64,000 nt of DNA from an uncultured Ruminiclostridium sp. (GCA_947630175.1 CANRGJ010000005.1:145769-209768), one strand, 5' to 3'. Shown: positions 34,566 to 44,470, counted from the stretch's first letter. Numbers and translations are program-made. The notes: generated by a model not told the origin, from the letters alone.

Positions 34566-36827
34566 ATGGAAAAGGAGCTTTTCTTTACTCAAAAAAAGGG
34601 AACGCCATACGCAAAATATCTGTTTACGGCGTTTGCCGCATACATAATCGCCCTTACCACAATGTTCGGAAAGACCACGCCCTTTGCCGCCTCGCTAATA
34701 GGCAGCCTTTCGGGAGTGGAATGCGCCTGCGCCTTTGTGGGCAGCGCTCTCGGCTTTCTCATACACGGCGGATTTTTTGAAGCGGTGCCGTCAATGATAT
34801 GCTGCGCCTGCATCGGGATACTCCGCATTTTTCTCGGCAGGATAAAAAGCACCGCCGCGGCGGTGGGAAGCTCGGTGCTGACAGGCTCTGCGGTACTTCT
34901 TACCAACGTTATAACCGCAGACAGCGCCACAGACATACTTATTTCGGTGATATTTGCCGCAGCGTCGGGAGCAGTCTGCTTTTCGCTTACCGTGCTGCGC
35001 CGCATTTCTGATGATAAAAACGATTTTACGGTATTAAGACCCGTGAACGCCGCCGCAGGCGGAATAATTGCCGTTTTCGGAATTGCCGCCCTATCTGCGC
35101 TGAAATACGGTATTTTCAACATAGGCATTATTTCTGCGGTAGTGCTTTCAACGATATTTTCTTACCGTTTCCGCTTTGCGGGAGGAGCGATAATAGGCGC
35201 TTTCTGCGCTTTCGGAATGGCTCTTGCCGACAGCGGGCTTGTTTATGCGGGTATCGCCTTACAGCTTGGAGCAATAGCGGGGGCGGTCTTTGCTCCTCAC
35301 GGCAGGCTCCCACAGGCGGCGGCATTGCTTCTGACCTCGGCGGCGACAGGCGCCGCAATGGGAATGAACGGAGAAATGCTGGGATTTATGGCGGATTCTC
35401 TTGTAGGAACGGTAATTTTCGTCGCTCTGCCCCTTGACGTTATTATGGAAAGGCTGAAGTCCAATAAAACAACGTTAGCAGGACACGAGCCTGCTGAAGT
35501 ATTTGCGGACAGGCTTAGCCTTGCGGCAAGCACAATGGGCGAGCTGCGCTATGCGGTGGAAAAGACCGCCGAGACCCTTGATAAGAGCATAAACCGTGAC
35601 ATCAGCAGTGTGTACAATTCCGCCTGCGACCACATCTGCAAAAACTGCCGCTACAATATGAAATGCTGGGGCGAGGAATACAACGATTCTATGCGGCTTA
35701 TGAACGGACTTTTGCATATTCTTAAGGAGGGAAATAGAGTATATGCGACCGATATCGGCGGAGCGTTAGGCTCACGCTGCGGCAAGAAACAGCAGCTTTG
35801 CGACCTTATCAACCGCAAATATGACGATTTTATATCGGCAGAGCAGGTTGACAGAAGAATAAAGGAAATGCGTGAGGTTCTCACTCACATTCTTGACACC
35901 AATGAAAAGTTGTTTAATTCTATTTCAGAAGAATTCAGCGGCGATATTCTGTATGACAAAGCCGCAGCGCTGAAAATACGCCGTATATTGGAGAGGTGCG
36001 GTCTGTCTTTTCCAAAAGCCGCCGTCAGGATCATCAACGGCAATCTGATGATAGAGGCATACGGCGACGGAAAGCTGAACTGCACAGCCGAGGAACTTGG
36101 CGACCTTATCATTGAAACGCTGCAAAAGGAGTTTGACCTCCCCTGCATACTGGAATATGAGGGAAAAACAAGGATTACGGTCTTTCAGCGTGCTGTTTAC
36201 GGCGTGCGCACTGCCTCCTGCCAGCTCAGCCGCCGCAAGGACGGCTATAACGGCGATTACATCACCACTTACATAGACGGCAGGGGAAACTGGTACAGCG
36301 TTCTTTCTGACGGAATGGGAAGCGGCGCAAGAGCAAGGATAGACAGCGCTTTTACCTGCGGACTGTTGACAAAGCTCCTTGAAAGCGGAGCGTCAGTTGA
36401 ATCGGCAGTGGAAATGCTGAACGCCTCTCTTTTGGTAAAATCCGCCGACGAGAGCTTTGCTACACTTGATATCTGCCGCATAGACCTTTACAGCGGAAGA
36501 ACTCAGATCTACAAGGCGGGAGGAGCAGACACCTTTGTCCACTCAGGAAAAAAGGTGACAAAGATCAGCGGAATGGGACTTCCCATAGGTATAAACTGCA
36601 ACGTTTCCATGGACGCCCGCACCTTTACGGCGGGGGAGGACGACGTGATAATTATGACCAGCGACGGCGCCGACCTTTCTGAGCAGTGGCTTGAACAGGC
36701 GTTTGAAAAGGACAGCGGAAAGGATCTTGACACTCTTGTTAAAAATATAGCGGGTGCGGCAAAATTCAACTGCGAAAAGGGCAGGGAGGACGACATTTCA
36801 ATAGTTGCGTTACAGCTGAAAAAATAA
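34566..36827 (+). CDS. spoIIE: Stage II sporulation protein E, serine phosphatase
   Basis: The 753-residue protein activates forespore sigma-F by dephosphorylating the anti-anti-sigma factor SpoIIAA. The N-terminal 290 residues hold about ten membrane helices. A central regulatory region follows, with a Cys-containing segment HICKNCRYNMKCWG. The last 200 residues are a PP2C domain with YSVLSDGMGSGARARIDS, SFATLDICRIDLYSG, GADTFVHSGKK and IIMTSDGADLSEQW (metal-binding Asp residues). The length is slightly below the 827 of B. subtilis. The SD lies inside a hairpin (34510-34561). A terminator follows. Confidence 0.96.
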   Translation: MEKELFFTQKKGTPYAKYLFTAFAAYIIALTTMFGKTTPFAASLIGSLSGVECACAFVGSALGFLIHGGFFEAVPSMICCACIGILRIFLGRIKSTAAAVGSSVLTGSAVLLTNVITADSATDILISVIFAAASGAVCFSLTVLRRISDDKNDFTVLRPVNAAAGGIIAVFGIAALSALKYGIFNIGIISAVVLSTIFSYRFRFAGGAIIGAFCAFGMALADSGLVYAGIALQLGAIAGAVFAPHGRLPQAAALLLTSAATGAAMGMNGEMLGFMADSLVGTVIFVALPLDVIMERLKSNKTTLAGHEPAEVFADRLSLAASTMGELRYAVEKTAETLDKSINRDISSVYNSACDHICKNCRYNMKCWGEEYNDSMRLMNGLLHILKEGNRVYATDIGGALGSRCGKKQQLCDLINRKYDDFISAEQVDRRIKEMREVLTHILDTNEKLFNSISEEFSGDILYDKAAALKIRRILERCGLSFPKAAVRIINGNLMIEAYGDGKLNCTAEELGDLIIETLQKEFDLPCILEYEGKTRITVFQRAVYGVRTASCQLSRRKDGYNGDYITTYIDGRGNWYSVLSDGMGSGARARIDSAFTCGLLTKLLESGASVESAVEMLNASLLVKSADESFATLDICRIDLYSGRTQIYKAGGADTFVHSGKKVTKISGMGLPIGINCNVSMDARTFTAGEDDVIIMTSDGADLSEQWLEQAFEKDSGKDLDTLVKNIAGAAKFNCEKGREDDISIVALQLKK

Positions 36828-36834
36828 AATAAAG

Positions 36835-36875
36835 GCGATAACGGGTGATTTTATCTGTTATCGCTTTATTTTTAT
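36835..36875 (+). terminator. Terminator after spoIIE
   Basis: GCGATAAC at 36835-36842 pairs with GTTATCGC at 36857-36864, followed by TTTATTTTTATT. Confidence 0.85.
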
Positions 36876-36938
36876 TGTAATTTTTACTAAATTTTAAAAT
36901 ATATTTATAGTTAGTTTAATGAAAATTGCATAAAAATA

Positions 36939-36967
36939 TTGCAATCCAAAAGGATATATGGTACAAT
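36939..36967 (+). promoter_or_regulatory. Promoter for the glycogen operon
   Basis: TTGCAA at 36939-36944 and TACAAT at 36962-36967 are 17 bp apart with an extended -10 (TATGG). Confidence 0.7.
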
Positions 36968-37016
36968 TTAACATAGAAAATAAGGACAACTATGTCCGAT
37001 GGGAAAGGATGATCAA

Positions 37017-39083
37017 ATGTCCATCAATAACAGCAGAGATTACGACATAGCCCTGCACTTCTTCCACGAGGGCAAGGCTACTGAGGCATACGCTTTTTTC
37101 GGCGCTCATTTCACTGAGCAAAACGGAGAAAAAGGCGTGATTTTCCGTGTCTGGGCGCCTAACGCAGCCTCCGTCAGCGTTGTGGGCGATTTCAACCACT
37201 GGGACAGATACTGCAATCAGATGTATCGCACCCAGCATGACGGAAGCGTCTGGGAAACGTTTATTCCGGGTTTAAAACAGTATGACATCTATAAATACAG
37301 CATAGAAAGCGCAAGAGGACAGGTACATCTGAAAGCCGACCCTTACGGTTTTCATATGGAAACTCGTCCCAACACCGCCACCAAGCTGTACGAGCTTGAA
37401 GGCTACGAATGGCACGACGCCGAATGGCTGAAAGCCCGCGAAAGCAAGAACATATACGATTCTCCCATAAATATCTACGAAATGCACCTTAATTCATGGC
37501 TGCACAAAAAGGACGAAGACGAGCTGTTTAACTATATGGAGCTTGCCCGCCAGCTTATCCCTTATGTTAAGAAAATGGGCTACACTCATATTGAGATAAT
37601 GCCTGTGGCGGAATTTCCCTTTGACGGCTCATGGGGCTATCAGCAGATAGGATATTACGCTCCCACCTCTCGTTTTGGCACTCCCCACGACTTTATGCAG
37701 TTTGTGGATTATTGCCACGAAAACGGCATAGGGCTTATCCTCGACTGGGTACCTGCTCACTTCCCCAAGGACGCCGCAGGACTTTACGAGTTTGACGGAA
37801 GCTATTGCTACGAGTATTCCGAACCGTTAAAGCGTGAGCATTTAAGCTGGGGAACAAGAGTTTTCGACTGGGGCAAGCCTGAGGTTCAGAGCTTCCTCAT
37901 CTCCAACGCAAACTACTGGTTCGACAAATATCACGTTGACGGACTTCGTGTAGACGCTGTCGCCTCAATGCTTTATCTTGACTACGACCGCAGAGAATGG
38001 CAGAGAAACGTGAACGGCGGCAACGAAAACTTAGAGGCTATCGCATTCCTGCAAAAGCTTAATTCCGCATTATTTGCCAATCACCCGAATATACTGATGA
38101 TTGCGGAAGAATCAACCGCATGGCCTATGGTGACAAAGCCTGCGGACGTTGGCGGCTTAGGCTTCAACTTCAAGTGGAACATGGGCTGGATGAACGATAT
38201 GATATCCTATATGTCCATGAACCCCGAATATCGCCCATATCATCACAACAACCTCACCTTCTCCTTCTACTATGCTTTTTCCGAGAATTTCATACTTCCA
38301 ATCTCCCATGACGAAGTGGTATACGGAAAATGCTCAATGTTGGACAAAATGAGTGGACCCAGAGAAAAGCGCTTTGCGTCGCTGAGGACGTTCCTCACCT
38401 ATATGACTGCTCACCCCGGCAAAAAGCTCACCTTTATGGGACAGGAATTTGCCCAGTTTAGAGAGTGGAACTACAAGACGGGTCTTGACTGGGACGTTCT
38501 GGAATTTGACGAGCATAAAAAGCACCAGCACTTTGTTGAAAAGCTGAACGCTTTTTACCTCGAGCATAAGGAGCTGTGGGAGGCGGACAGCGACTGGAGT
38601 GGCTTTAAGTGGATAGTAAGCGACGACAACGCAAATTCCGTCATCGCATTCCGCCGCTTTGACAGAAGCGGAAACGAGCTTATCGCCGTGTGCAACTTCC
38701 AGCCTGTTTCTCACGAGCAGTACAGCTTCGGCGTACCTTATTATGCTGATTATGAGGAGATATTCTCAACAGAACTTCCCGAATTCGGCGGTGACGGTGC
38801 CGCAAACAAGACGGTAAAATCCGTTGCCGAGCCTATGCACGGCGAGCCTTATTCCATAACGATAAAAATTCCTCCCATGTCCGCTATGTTCTTTAAAGCA
38901 AAGAACATAAGAACTCCCGAGGACGATATGAGAAAGGCGCTTGCCGAAAGAGCAAAGAAAAACGCAAAGCCCGCAGCCAAAAAAACCGCTGCAAAAAAGC
39001 CCGCCGCAAAGACCACGGCGAAAAAAGTCCCTGCCGCTAAGAAAACGGCTGAAAAAAATAAAAAATCGGAGGCTAAATCATGA
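37017..39083 (+). CDS. glgB: 1,4-alpha-glucan branching enzyme with Lys/Ala-rich tail
   Basis: The 688-residue enzyme makes alpha-1,6 branches in glycogen. It has an N-terminal CBM48 ([20 protein letters not shown]) and a GH13 barrel with [21 protein letters not shown] (nucleophile Asp), [10 protein letters not shown] (acid Glu) and [12 protein letters not shown]. After the C-terminal beta domain comes an unusual tail of about 45 residues made almost wholly of Lys, Ala and Thr (repeats like [11 protein letters not shown] and KKTAEKNKK), like histone-H1 tails. ATG 37017 is chosen because GGAAAGGA lies upstream. The stop overlaps glgC (ATGA). Confidence 0.95.
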   Translation: MSINNSRDYDIALHFFHEGKATEAYAFFGAHFTEQNGEKGVIFRVWAPNAASVSVVGDFNHWDRYCNQMYRTQHDGSVWETFIPGLKQYDIYKYSIESARGQVHLKADPYGFHMETRPNTATKLYELEGYEWHDAEWLKARESKNIYDSPINIYEMHLNSWLHKKDEDELFNYMELARQLIPYVKKMGYTHIEIMPVAEFPFDGSWGYQQIGYYAPTSRFGTPHDFMQFVDYCHENGIGLILDWVPAHFPKDAAGLYEFDGSYCYEYSEPLKREHLSWGTRVFDWGKPEVQSFLISNANYWFDKYHVDGLRVDAVASMLYLDYDRREWQRNVNGGNENLEAIAFLQKLNSALFANHPNILMIAEESTAWPMVTKPADVGGLGFNFKWNMGWMNDMISYMSMNPEYRPYHHNNLTFSFYYAFSENFILPISHDEVVYGKCSMLDKMSGPREKRFASLRTFLTYMTAHPGKKLTFMGQEFAQFREWNYKTGLDWDVLEFDEHKKHQHFVEKLNAFYLEHKELWEADSDWSGFKWIVSDDNANSVIAFRRFDRSGNELIAVCNFQPVSHEQYSFGVPYYADYEEIFSTELPEFGGDGAANKTVKSVAEPMHGEPYSITIKIPPMSAMFFKAKNIRTPEDDMRKALAERAKKNAKPAAKKTAAKKPAAKTTAKKVPAAKKTAEKNKKSEAKS

Positions 39084-40285
39084 ATCACGTCAAAAAAGAA
39101 ATTGTTGCCATGCTGCTTGCAGGCGGACAGGGAAGCAGACTGTACGCGCTGACGCACGATATGGCAAAGCCCGCAGTTCCTTACGGCGGAAAGTACAGGA
39201 TAATCGACTTTCCCCTGTCAAACTGCATAAATTCGGGCATTGATACCGTGGGAGTTCTTACCCAGTATCAGCCCCTCGTACTCAGCGAGTACATAGGAAA
39301 CGGTCAGCCCTGGGGCTTGAACCGTACTTACGGCGGCGTTCATGTGCTGCCGCCTTATGAAACTGCGTCAGGCAAAAGCTGGTACGCAGGCACCGCAAAC
39401 GCCATTTACCAGAACATCAGCTTTGTAGACCGCTACAATCCCGAATACGTTGCCATTTTGTCAGGCGACCATATTTACAAAATGGATTATAACGAAATGC
39501 TGGACTTCCACAAAAAGACGGGAGCAGACGCCACTATCGCCGTTCGTGAAGTTCCGTGGGAGGAAGCAAGCCGTTTCGGCATTATGACTGCGGACGCAGA
39601 TCACGTTATCACCGAATTTGCCGAAAAGCCCAAGGAGCCTAAATCCAACCTTGCTTCAATGGGCGTTTACATCTTCACCTGGAAAGTCCTAAAGCAGTAT
39701 CTTATCGACAACGAAAACGACGAGACTGCCACCAAGGACTTCGGCAAGAACATAATCCCCTCAATGCTGGAAAATAAGTGCAAAATGGTCGCTTTCCCCT
39801 TCAACCATTACTGGAAGGACGTAGGAACGATAGACAGCCTTTGGGAGGCAAATATGGACTGCCTTGACCCCAATGTTCCCCTGAACCTTTACGACAACAA
39901 CTGGAAGATCTATTCCAGAAACCCTGTAATGCCTCCTCATTACGCAGGTCCCGACAGCAAGATCGAAAACTCGATGATCGCTGAAGGCTGCAACATTTAC
40001 GGAACGGTGGACTTCTCAATTCTGTTCTCAGGCGTTACCGTTGAGGAAGGCGCAATAGTCCGCGACAGCATCATAATGCCAAACACAATCATTAAAAAAG
40101 GCGCCGTTATCGAGTATTCGATAGTGGGCGAGGACTGCACCGTAGGCGAAGGCGCACACATCGGCGAGCGTCCTGAAACTATCGAGGACAAGGATACATG
40201 GGGAGTTGCCGTCGTAGGACATAAGGTAAATATCAGCGACAACAGCGCAGTCAAAGCAAAGGCTATGATATCCGAAAGCATTTGA
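39080..40285 (+). CDS. glgC: Glucose-1-phosphate adenylyltransferase, catalytic subunit
   Basis: The 401-residue enzyme makes ADP-glucose for glycogen synthesis. [20 protein letters not shown] is the nucleotide-binding motif with catalytic Arg. [31 protein letters not shown] and EFAEKPKEP are further signatures. The C-terminal part is a left-handed beta-helix of hexapeptide repeats (about residues 290-400). It overlaps glgB by 4 bases and is followed by its regulatory partner glgD, with which it probably forms a heterotetramer. Confidence 0.97.
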   Translation: MNHVKKEIVAMLLAGGQGSRLYALTHDMAKPAVPYGGKYRIIDFPLSNCINSGIDTVGVLTQYQPLVLSEYIGNGQPWGLNRTYGGVHVLPPYETASGKSWYAGTANAIYQNISFVDRYNPEYVAILSGDHIYKMDYNEMLDFHKKTGADATIAVREVPWEEASRFGIMTADADHVITEFAEKPKEPKSNLASMGVYIFTWKVLKQYLIDNENDETATKDFGKNIIPSMLENKCKMVAFPFNHYWKDVGTIDSLWEANMDCLDPNVPLNLYDNNWKIYSRNPVMPPHYAGPDSKIENSMIAEGCNIYGTVDFSILFSGVTVEEGAIVRDSIIMPNTIIKKGAVIEYSIVGEDCTVGEGAHIGERPETIEDKDTWGVAVVGHKVNISDNSAVKAKAMISESI

Positions 40286-40346
40286 CAGACCCGCTTTAAC
40301 GAATTGAAAACAAAAAAGTCAAAAACGCAGAAAGGAAATTTTTCTA

Positions 40347-41471
40347 ATGGCTAATATGTCTAATGTGCTGGGTCTGATATTTGCGAATATGCACGACAGC
40401 ACTATAAATGATTTGACAAAGCTCCGTACAATGGGCAGTGTTCCCTTTGGAGCAAGGTACAGACTTATCGATTTTGCTCTTTCCAATATGGTAAATAGCG
40501 GAATAAACACCATCGGCGTTATCACCAAGGCGAACTATCAGTCCCTGCTTGATCACCTCGGCTCAGGCGCAGAATGGGACCTGGCGAGAAAAACAGGCGG
40601 ACTTCATCTCCTCCCTCCTTACGGCCACATCAACGGCGGACTTTACAGAGGCAGACTTGAAGCTCTTGCAGGAGTAGTTGACTTCCTCCGTCATTGTGAT
40701 GAGGAATATGTGTTCATCAGCGACACTGACGTTATCGCCAACATTGATTTGAAGAAGATAGTTGAGAACCACGAGGAAACAGGCGCAGACATCACCGTAG
40801 TTTACGCCAAGGAAGTATGCGACGCCGAGCGCACCCGCACCAAGACCGTTCTCAGCGTGAACGACTCAGGCAAGATATACGATGTTCTTGTTCGTCCCGA
40901 GATAAGCGGCGAGCATAACGTGAGCCTGAATATGTTTGTTATAAAGAAGTCCTTCCTTATCGAACTTGTAATAGAGAAGGCAAGCAAGAACCTTTACAGC
41001 TTTGAGGTTGACGTTCTCCAGCATATGCTCCCCGAGCTGAACGTTTACGGCTACCGTTTCGAGGGTTATCACGCTCAGATCGACGGCATAAAGACCTACT
41101 TCAAGTCCAATATGGAGCTTATGAACGCCGACGTGCGCAAGGAGCTGTTCAACCACGACGATCCTATCTACACCAAGGTTCGTGACGAAGCTCCCGCCAA
41201 ATACGGACTTGAGTCAGAGTGCAAGAACTCCATAATCGCAGACGGCTGCGTTATTGAGGGCAAGGTGGAGAACAGCGTTCTGTTCAGAGGCGTAAAGGTC
41301 GGCAAGAACGCTGTTGTCAGAAACTGCATACTTATGCAGGACACGGTAGTGGGCGAAAAGTGTGAAATGAACTACGTTATCGCTGACAAGAACGTAAACA
41401 TAGGAAACTTCCGCAGCATAGGCGGCACCGAGGATTACCCCGTATTCGTAGGCAAGGGTGCTTCGGTATAA
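40347..41471 (+). CDS. glgD: Glucose-1-phosphate adenylyltransferase regulatory subunit GlgD
   Basis: The 374-residue paralogue of GlgC keeps the fold (GSVPFGARYRLIDFALSNMV, TVVYAKEVCD, C-terminal beta-helix repeats) but has GLIFANMHDSTINDLTKL where the catalytic GGxGxRL loop should be. It is therefore expected to be inactive and to modulate GlgC, as in other Firmicutes GlgCD complexes. AGAAAGGAAA precedes the ATG. A terminator at 41488-41520 ends the operon. Confidence 0.95.
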   Translation: MANMSNVLGLIFANMHDSTINDLTKLRTMGSVPFGARYRLIDFALSNMVNSGINTIGVITKANYQSLLDHLGSGAEWDLARKTGGLHLLPPYGHINGGLYRGRLEALAGVVDFLRHCDEEYVFISDTDVIANIDLKKIVENHEETGADITVVYAKEVCDAERTRTKTVLSVNDSGKIYDVLVRPEISGEHNVSLNMFVIKKSFLIELVIEKASKNLYSFEVDVLQHMLPELNVYGYRFEGYHAQIDGIKTYFKSNMELMNADVRKELFNHDDPIYTKVRDEAPAKYGLESECKNSIIADGCVIEGKVENSVLFRGVKVGKNAVVRNCILMQDTVVGEKCEMNYVIADKNVNIGNFRSIGGTEDYPVFVGKGASV

Positions 41472-41487
41472 GCAAGCAGAAAACGAC

Positions 41488-41522
41488 AAAGCCGTCGGTG
41501 AACAGCCGCCGGCTTTGATTTT
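41488..41522 (+). terminator. Terminator of the glycogen operon
   Basis: AAAGCCGTCGG at 41488-41498 pairs with CCGCCGGCTTT at 41506-41516 (one mismatch), followed by GATTTTAT. Confidence 0.85.
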
Positions 41523-41528
41523 ATCCGG

Positions 41529-41745
41529 AAGTGCGGTGCGGCGGCAGCGGTGTTATTGGGGGAGACCCTTTTGGAAAAGGGTCGTCCCCCAAACCCCCTC
41601 CCTAAAACTTCTGACTATTTTTTTCAAATGGGGCAACGCCCCATTTGAAAAAAATCATTAAAAGTCTTTGGAAAGGGGTTCGGGGAATAACCTTTCTTCA
41701 GAAAGGTTATTCCCCGACAGCGCCCGCTGCCGTCACACCGCACTT
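41529..41745. repeat. Cloverleaf-like structured intergenic element
   Basis: An outer stem (AAGTGCGGTG 41529-41538 with CACCGCACTT 41736-41745, then CGGCAGCGG 41542-41550 with CCGCTGCCG 41724-41732) closes three strong inner hairpins. Arm A is 41558-41590 (GGGGGA and ACCCTTTT pairing with AAAAGGGT and TCCCCC). Arm B is 41617-41655, an 18-bp perfect stem around AAC. Arm C is 41682-41715, a 15-bp perfect stem around TTCA. It fills the only gene-free stretch longer than 300 bases (41472-41777). No open reading frame fits it. It looks like a dispersed non-coding repeat or a structured RNA/DNA element. Confidence 0.85.
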
Positions 41746-41777
41746 ACAACTAAAACCAAACAAGGAGGTTCCGCCAA

Positions 41778-43280
41778 ATGCTGGACAGAATAATACAAAC
41801 CGAGATACCAACTGTTGAAAAGGAGACCTATAAGGCGCAGGCAGACACTCTTAAAGTCCGCCTGAGAGCGCTTGAGCAGGAGATAAAGGAAAAGAAACTG
41901 CCTGTCATCATATTGTTTGAGGGCTGGGGCGCGTCAGGGAAAGGCTATGTTATAAGCAAGACCATAAACTGCCTTGACCCCCGCACCTACAATGTCTATT
42001 CCTCATTAGGACCAAATGATGTTGAAAATCGCCTGCCCCTTATGCACCGCTTCTGGAACGTTATCCCCGAAAAGGGCAAGCTGGCTATCCTTGATCGCAG
42101 CTGGTACAGCACAATAGTCCCTGCGGGAATAGAGGACAAGCTGAGCGATGAGGAACTGCAAGAGCGTATGGATATGGCGAACGTGTTTGAACGCCAGCTC
42201 ACCGACGACGGCTATCTTATCATCAAATTTTTCCTGCAAATCGACAGGCAGGAGCAAAAGCGCCGCTTTAAAAAGCTCCTTGACAGCAAGGACACCAACT
42301 GGCGTGTCACCGAGCAGGATCTGAAACGCAACCGTAATTACGAGCGCTATTTCGTAGCTTATGACAAAATGCTGGAATACACAAACACAGAGTACGCCCC
42401 CTGGACAGTGATAAATTCGGAAAACAAATATCGCACTGTCTGCGAGGTCTTTAAAACCGTAATATCCGCAGTTGACGCCAAGCTGCTCAATAAGCCCTTG
42501 GAAATAGGAGAAGAACCAAAACGCCGGATCCCCAAGGAAATATTCACCATGGCTACCAAGCCGCCGCTGTCCCTTATCAAGCTGGACAAAACTCTCAGCG
42601 AGGACATTTACGAGCAGGAGCTGAAAAAACAGCAAAAGCGCCTTTCCAAGCTTCATCAGCGGCTTTACACCCATAAGCTGCCCGTAGTTATCTGTTTTGA
42701 GGGCTGGGACGCCGCAGGAAAAGGCGGCACCATACGCCGCATAGCCTCCGCCCTTGACCCAAGAGGATTTGAGGCTGTGCCTATCGCCGCCCCCGCACCG
42801 TACGAACTTAACCGTCATTACCTATGGCGTTTCTGGCAGCACATTCCCAAAACAGGACATATCGTTATCTTTGACCGCACATGGTGCGGCAGAGTCCTTG
42901 TGGAGCGTGTTGAGGAGCTTACCGAGGAAAAGCGCTGGCGTGCGGCTTATCAGGAGATAAACGAGTTTGAGAACAATTTGTTTGAAAGCGGCGTGCTTGT
43001 ACTGAAATTCTGGATGCAGATAGACAAGGACGAGCAACTCCGCCGTTTCAACGACCGCATGAACACACCCGAAAAGCGCTGGAAGATAACCGACGAGGAC
43101 TGGCGCAACCGTGACAAGTGGGATCTGTACGAATCCGCCGTAAACGATATGCTGCAAAAAACCTCCACCGATTTCGCACCGTGGCATATCATCGAGAACA
43201 ACGATAAAAAATACGGCAGGATAAGAACTCTCAACATTCTCAACGACACCATAGAAATGTGGATAGAAAAGCACAGATGA
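41778..43280 (+). CDS. Two-domain PPK2: polyphosphate:AMP phosphotransferase type
   Basis: The 500-residue protein has two PPK2 domains in tandem. Domain one (about 40-250) has LFEGWGASGKG (Walker A), PNDVENRLPLMHRFW and AILDRSWYS. Domain two (about 295-500) has CFEGWDAAGKGGTIRR, NRHYLWRFWQHIPKTGH and IVIFDRTWCGRVLVER. Double-domain PPK2 proteins are typically class II enzymes that phosphorylate AMP to ADP using polyphosphate. Domain one has Gly for the usual Walker-A Asp (GWGAS versus GWDAA), suggesting only domain two is fully catalytic. AAGGAGG lies 8 bases before the ATG. It overlaps the next gene by 4 bases. Confidence 0.9.
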   Translation: MLDRIIQTEIPTVEKETYKAQADTLKVRLRALEQEIKEKKLPVIILFEGWGASGKGYVISKTINCLDPRTYNVYSSLGPNDVENRLPLMHRFWNVIPEKGKLAILDRSWYSTIVPAGIEDKLSDEELQERMDMANVFERQLTDDGYLIIKFFLQIDRQEQKRRFKKLLDSKDTNWRVTEQDLKRNRNYERYFVAYDKMLEYTNTEYAPWTVINSENKYRTVCEVFKTVISAVDAKLLNKPLEIGEEPKRRIPKEIFTMATKPPLSLIKLDKTLSEDIYEQELKKQQKRLSKLHQRLYTHKLPVVICFEGWDAAGKGGTIRRIASALDPRGFEAVPIAAPAPYELNRHYLWRFWQHIPKTGHIVIFDRTWCGRVLVERVEELTEEKRWRAAYQEINEFENNLFESGVLVLKFWMQIDKDEQLRRFNDRMNTPEKRWKITDEDWRNRDKWDLYESAVNDMLQKTSTDFAPWHIIENNDKKYGRIRTLNILNDTIEMWIEKHR

Positions 43281-43762
43281 CACAGTACAGAAAAGCGACC
43301 GCCGCTGACCTTGAACGCCTCTGGGACAGGAACATTTCCGAAAATCCTTACGATCCCCGCTGGAAGAAATGGAAACAGGAATACATTTCCTATAACAATA
43401 CAGGAAAAGCCCTTACCTTTGCAGTGATCGCAGACGGCGACCCGATAGGTGAGGGAACTCTCCTTTTCTCTCCCGAATGCGGAGCGATAAACGGCAGAAC
43501 TGCCCTTGCTGACGGCAAAACCACCGCCAACATCAACGCCCTGCGCATAATAAAGGAATACGAGGGCAGAGGTCACATCTCCGCCCTCGTTCGCCTTATG
43601 GAGGAATATGCCAGGGAGCAGGGCTTTTCCCGCCTCACCATAGGCGTAGAGGCAAAGGAAACAAGAAACCTTGCAATATATCTTCATTGGGGCTATGATC
43701 AGCTTGTGTCATCAGCGACAGAGGACGGGGAATTGGTGCTGTATTACGTCAAAGCTATTTAA
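43277..43762 (+). CDS. GNAT acetyltransferase
   Basis: The 161-residue protein begins TQYRKATAADLERLWDRNIS. It has FAVIADGDPIGEGTLLFS, INALRIIKEYEGRGHISALV (acetyl-CoA loop EGRGHIS) and LTIGVEAKETRNLAIYLHWG with the terminal Tyr region. The ATG overlaps the PPK2 stop (ATGA), so it is translationally coupled to that gene. The acceptor is unknown. Confidence 0.85.
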   Translation: MTQYRKATAADLERLWDRNISENPYDPRWKKWKQEYISYNNTGKALTFAVIADGDPIGEGTLLFSPECGAINGRTALADGKTTANINALRIIKEYEGRGHISALVRLMEEYAREQGFSRLTIGVEAKETRNLAIYLHWGYDQLVSSATEDGELVLYYVKAI

Positions 43763-43780
43763 ACTGAATTAGGTGATAAT

Positions 43781-44470
43781 ATGAAAGTTGTAATTGTACA
43801 CGGTCAAAATCACGAGGGAACTACCTGTCACCTCGCCCGTATGCTTGCCAACAAATTGAACGGTGATATATCCGAATTTTTTCTCCCACGGGATTTTGAT
43901 AATTTTTGCATTGGCTGCACCGCTTGTTTTACAAAGAATGAAACAAGCTGTCCCCATTATAATAATTTGAAACCGATCACCGAGGCATTGGACGAGGCAG
44001 ATGTGATAATTCTCGCAAGTCCCGTTTATGTCTTTCACGCCACAGCGGCAATGAAAGTGCTTCTCGATCATTATGGATATCGCTGGATGGTTCATCGGCC
44101 TGAAGAAAAAATGTTCGGAAAACAGGCTGTCTGCATTTCCACCGCCGCCGGTATGGGAATGAAAAGTACAAATAAAGATATGGCGGACAGCACATTTTTC
44201 TGGGGTTGTGCAAGAACGTATAAGCTTGGTTTAAGAGCTATGGCGACTTCGTGGAATGGAGTTGACCCGAAAATAAAAGCAAAAGCGGAACATAAAACCG
44301 ATGTTCTTGCAAAAAAGATATTGAAAAGGTGCGGCAAGGTAAAACCGCAAATCAAGACCAAAGCATTATTTTCAATTATGCGTATGGCACAAAAAAGTGG
44401 TTGGAATAAAGCAGACCAGATTTACTGGCAGAAAAAAGGATGGCTTGGAAAAGTGCGCCCGTGGCAGTGA
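43781..44470 (+). CDS. Flavodoxin-fold NAD(P)H-dependent FMN reductase-like protein
   Basis: The 229-residue protein has the N-terminal flavodoxin strand and loop MKVVIVHGQNHEGTTCHLAR, then CIGCTACFTKNETSCPHY, a Cys cluster common in this iron-sulfur flavoprotein-like group, and ADVIILASPVYVFHATAAMK, which packs on FMN. The C-terminal 60 residues are basic (KRCGKVKPQIKTK) and less conserved. It likely reduces quinones, metals or other electron acceptors. The ATG lies 18 bases after the acetyltransferase stop. Confidence 0.85.
   Translation: MKVVIVHGQNHEGTTCHLARMLANKLNGDISEFFLPRDFDNFCIGCTACFTKNETSCPHYNNLKPITEALDEADVIILASPVYVFHATAAMKVLLDHYGYRWMVHRPEEKMFGKQAVCISTAAGMGMKSTNKDMADSTFFWGCARTYKLGLRAMATSWNGVDPKIKAKAEHKTDVLAKKILKRCGKVKPQIKTKALFSIMRMAQKSGWNKADQIYWQKKGWLGKVRPWQ

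Noticed and set aside
41529..41745. CRISPR-like array at the repeat cluster
   Set aside because: The palindromes differ from each other and there are no regularly spaced identical repeats or cas genes.
42006..42818. Long minus-strand open frame opposite the PPK2 gene
   Set aside because: Cys/Tyr/Phe-rich antisense translation with no SD, fully inside a gene with clear motifs.
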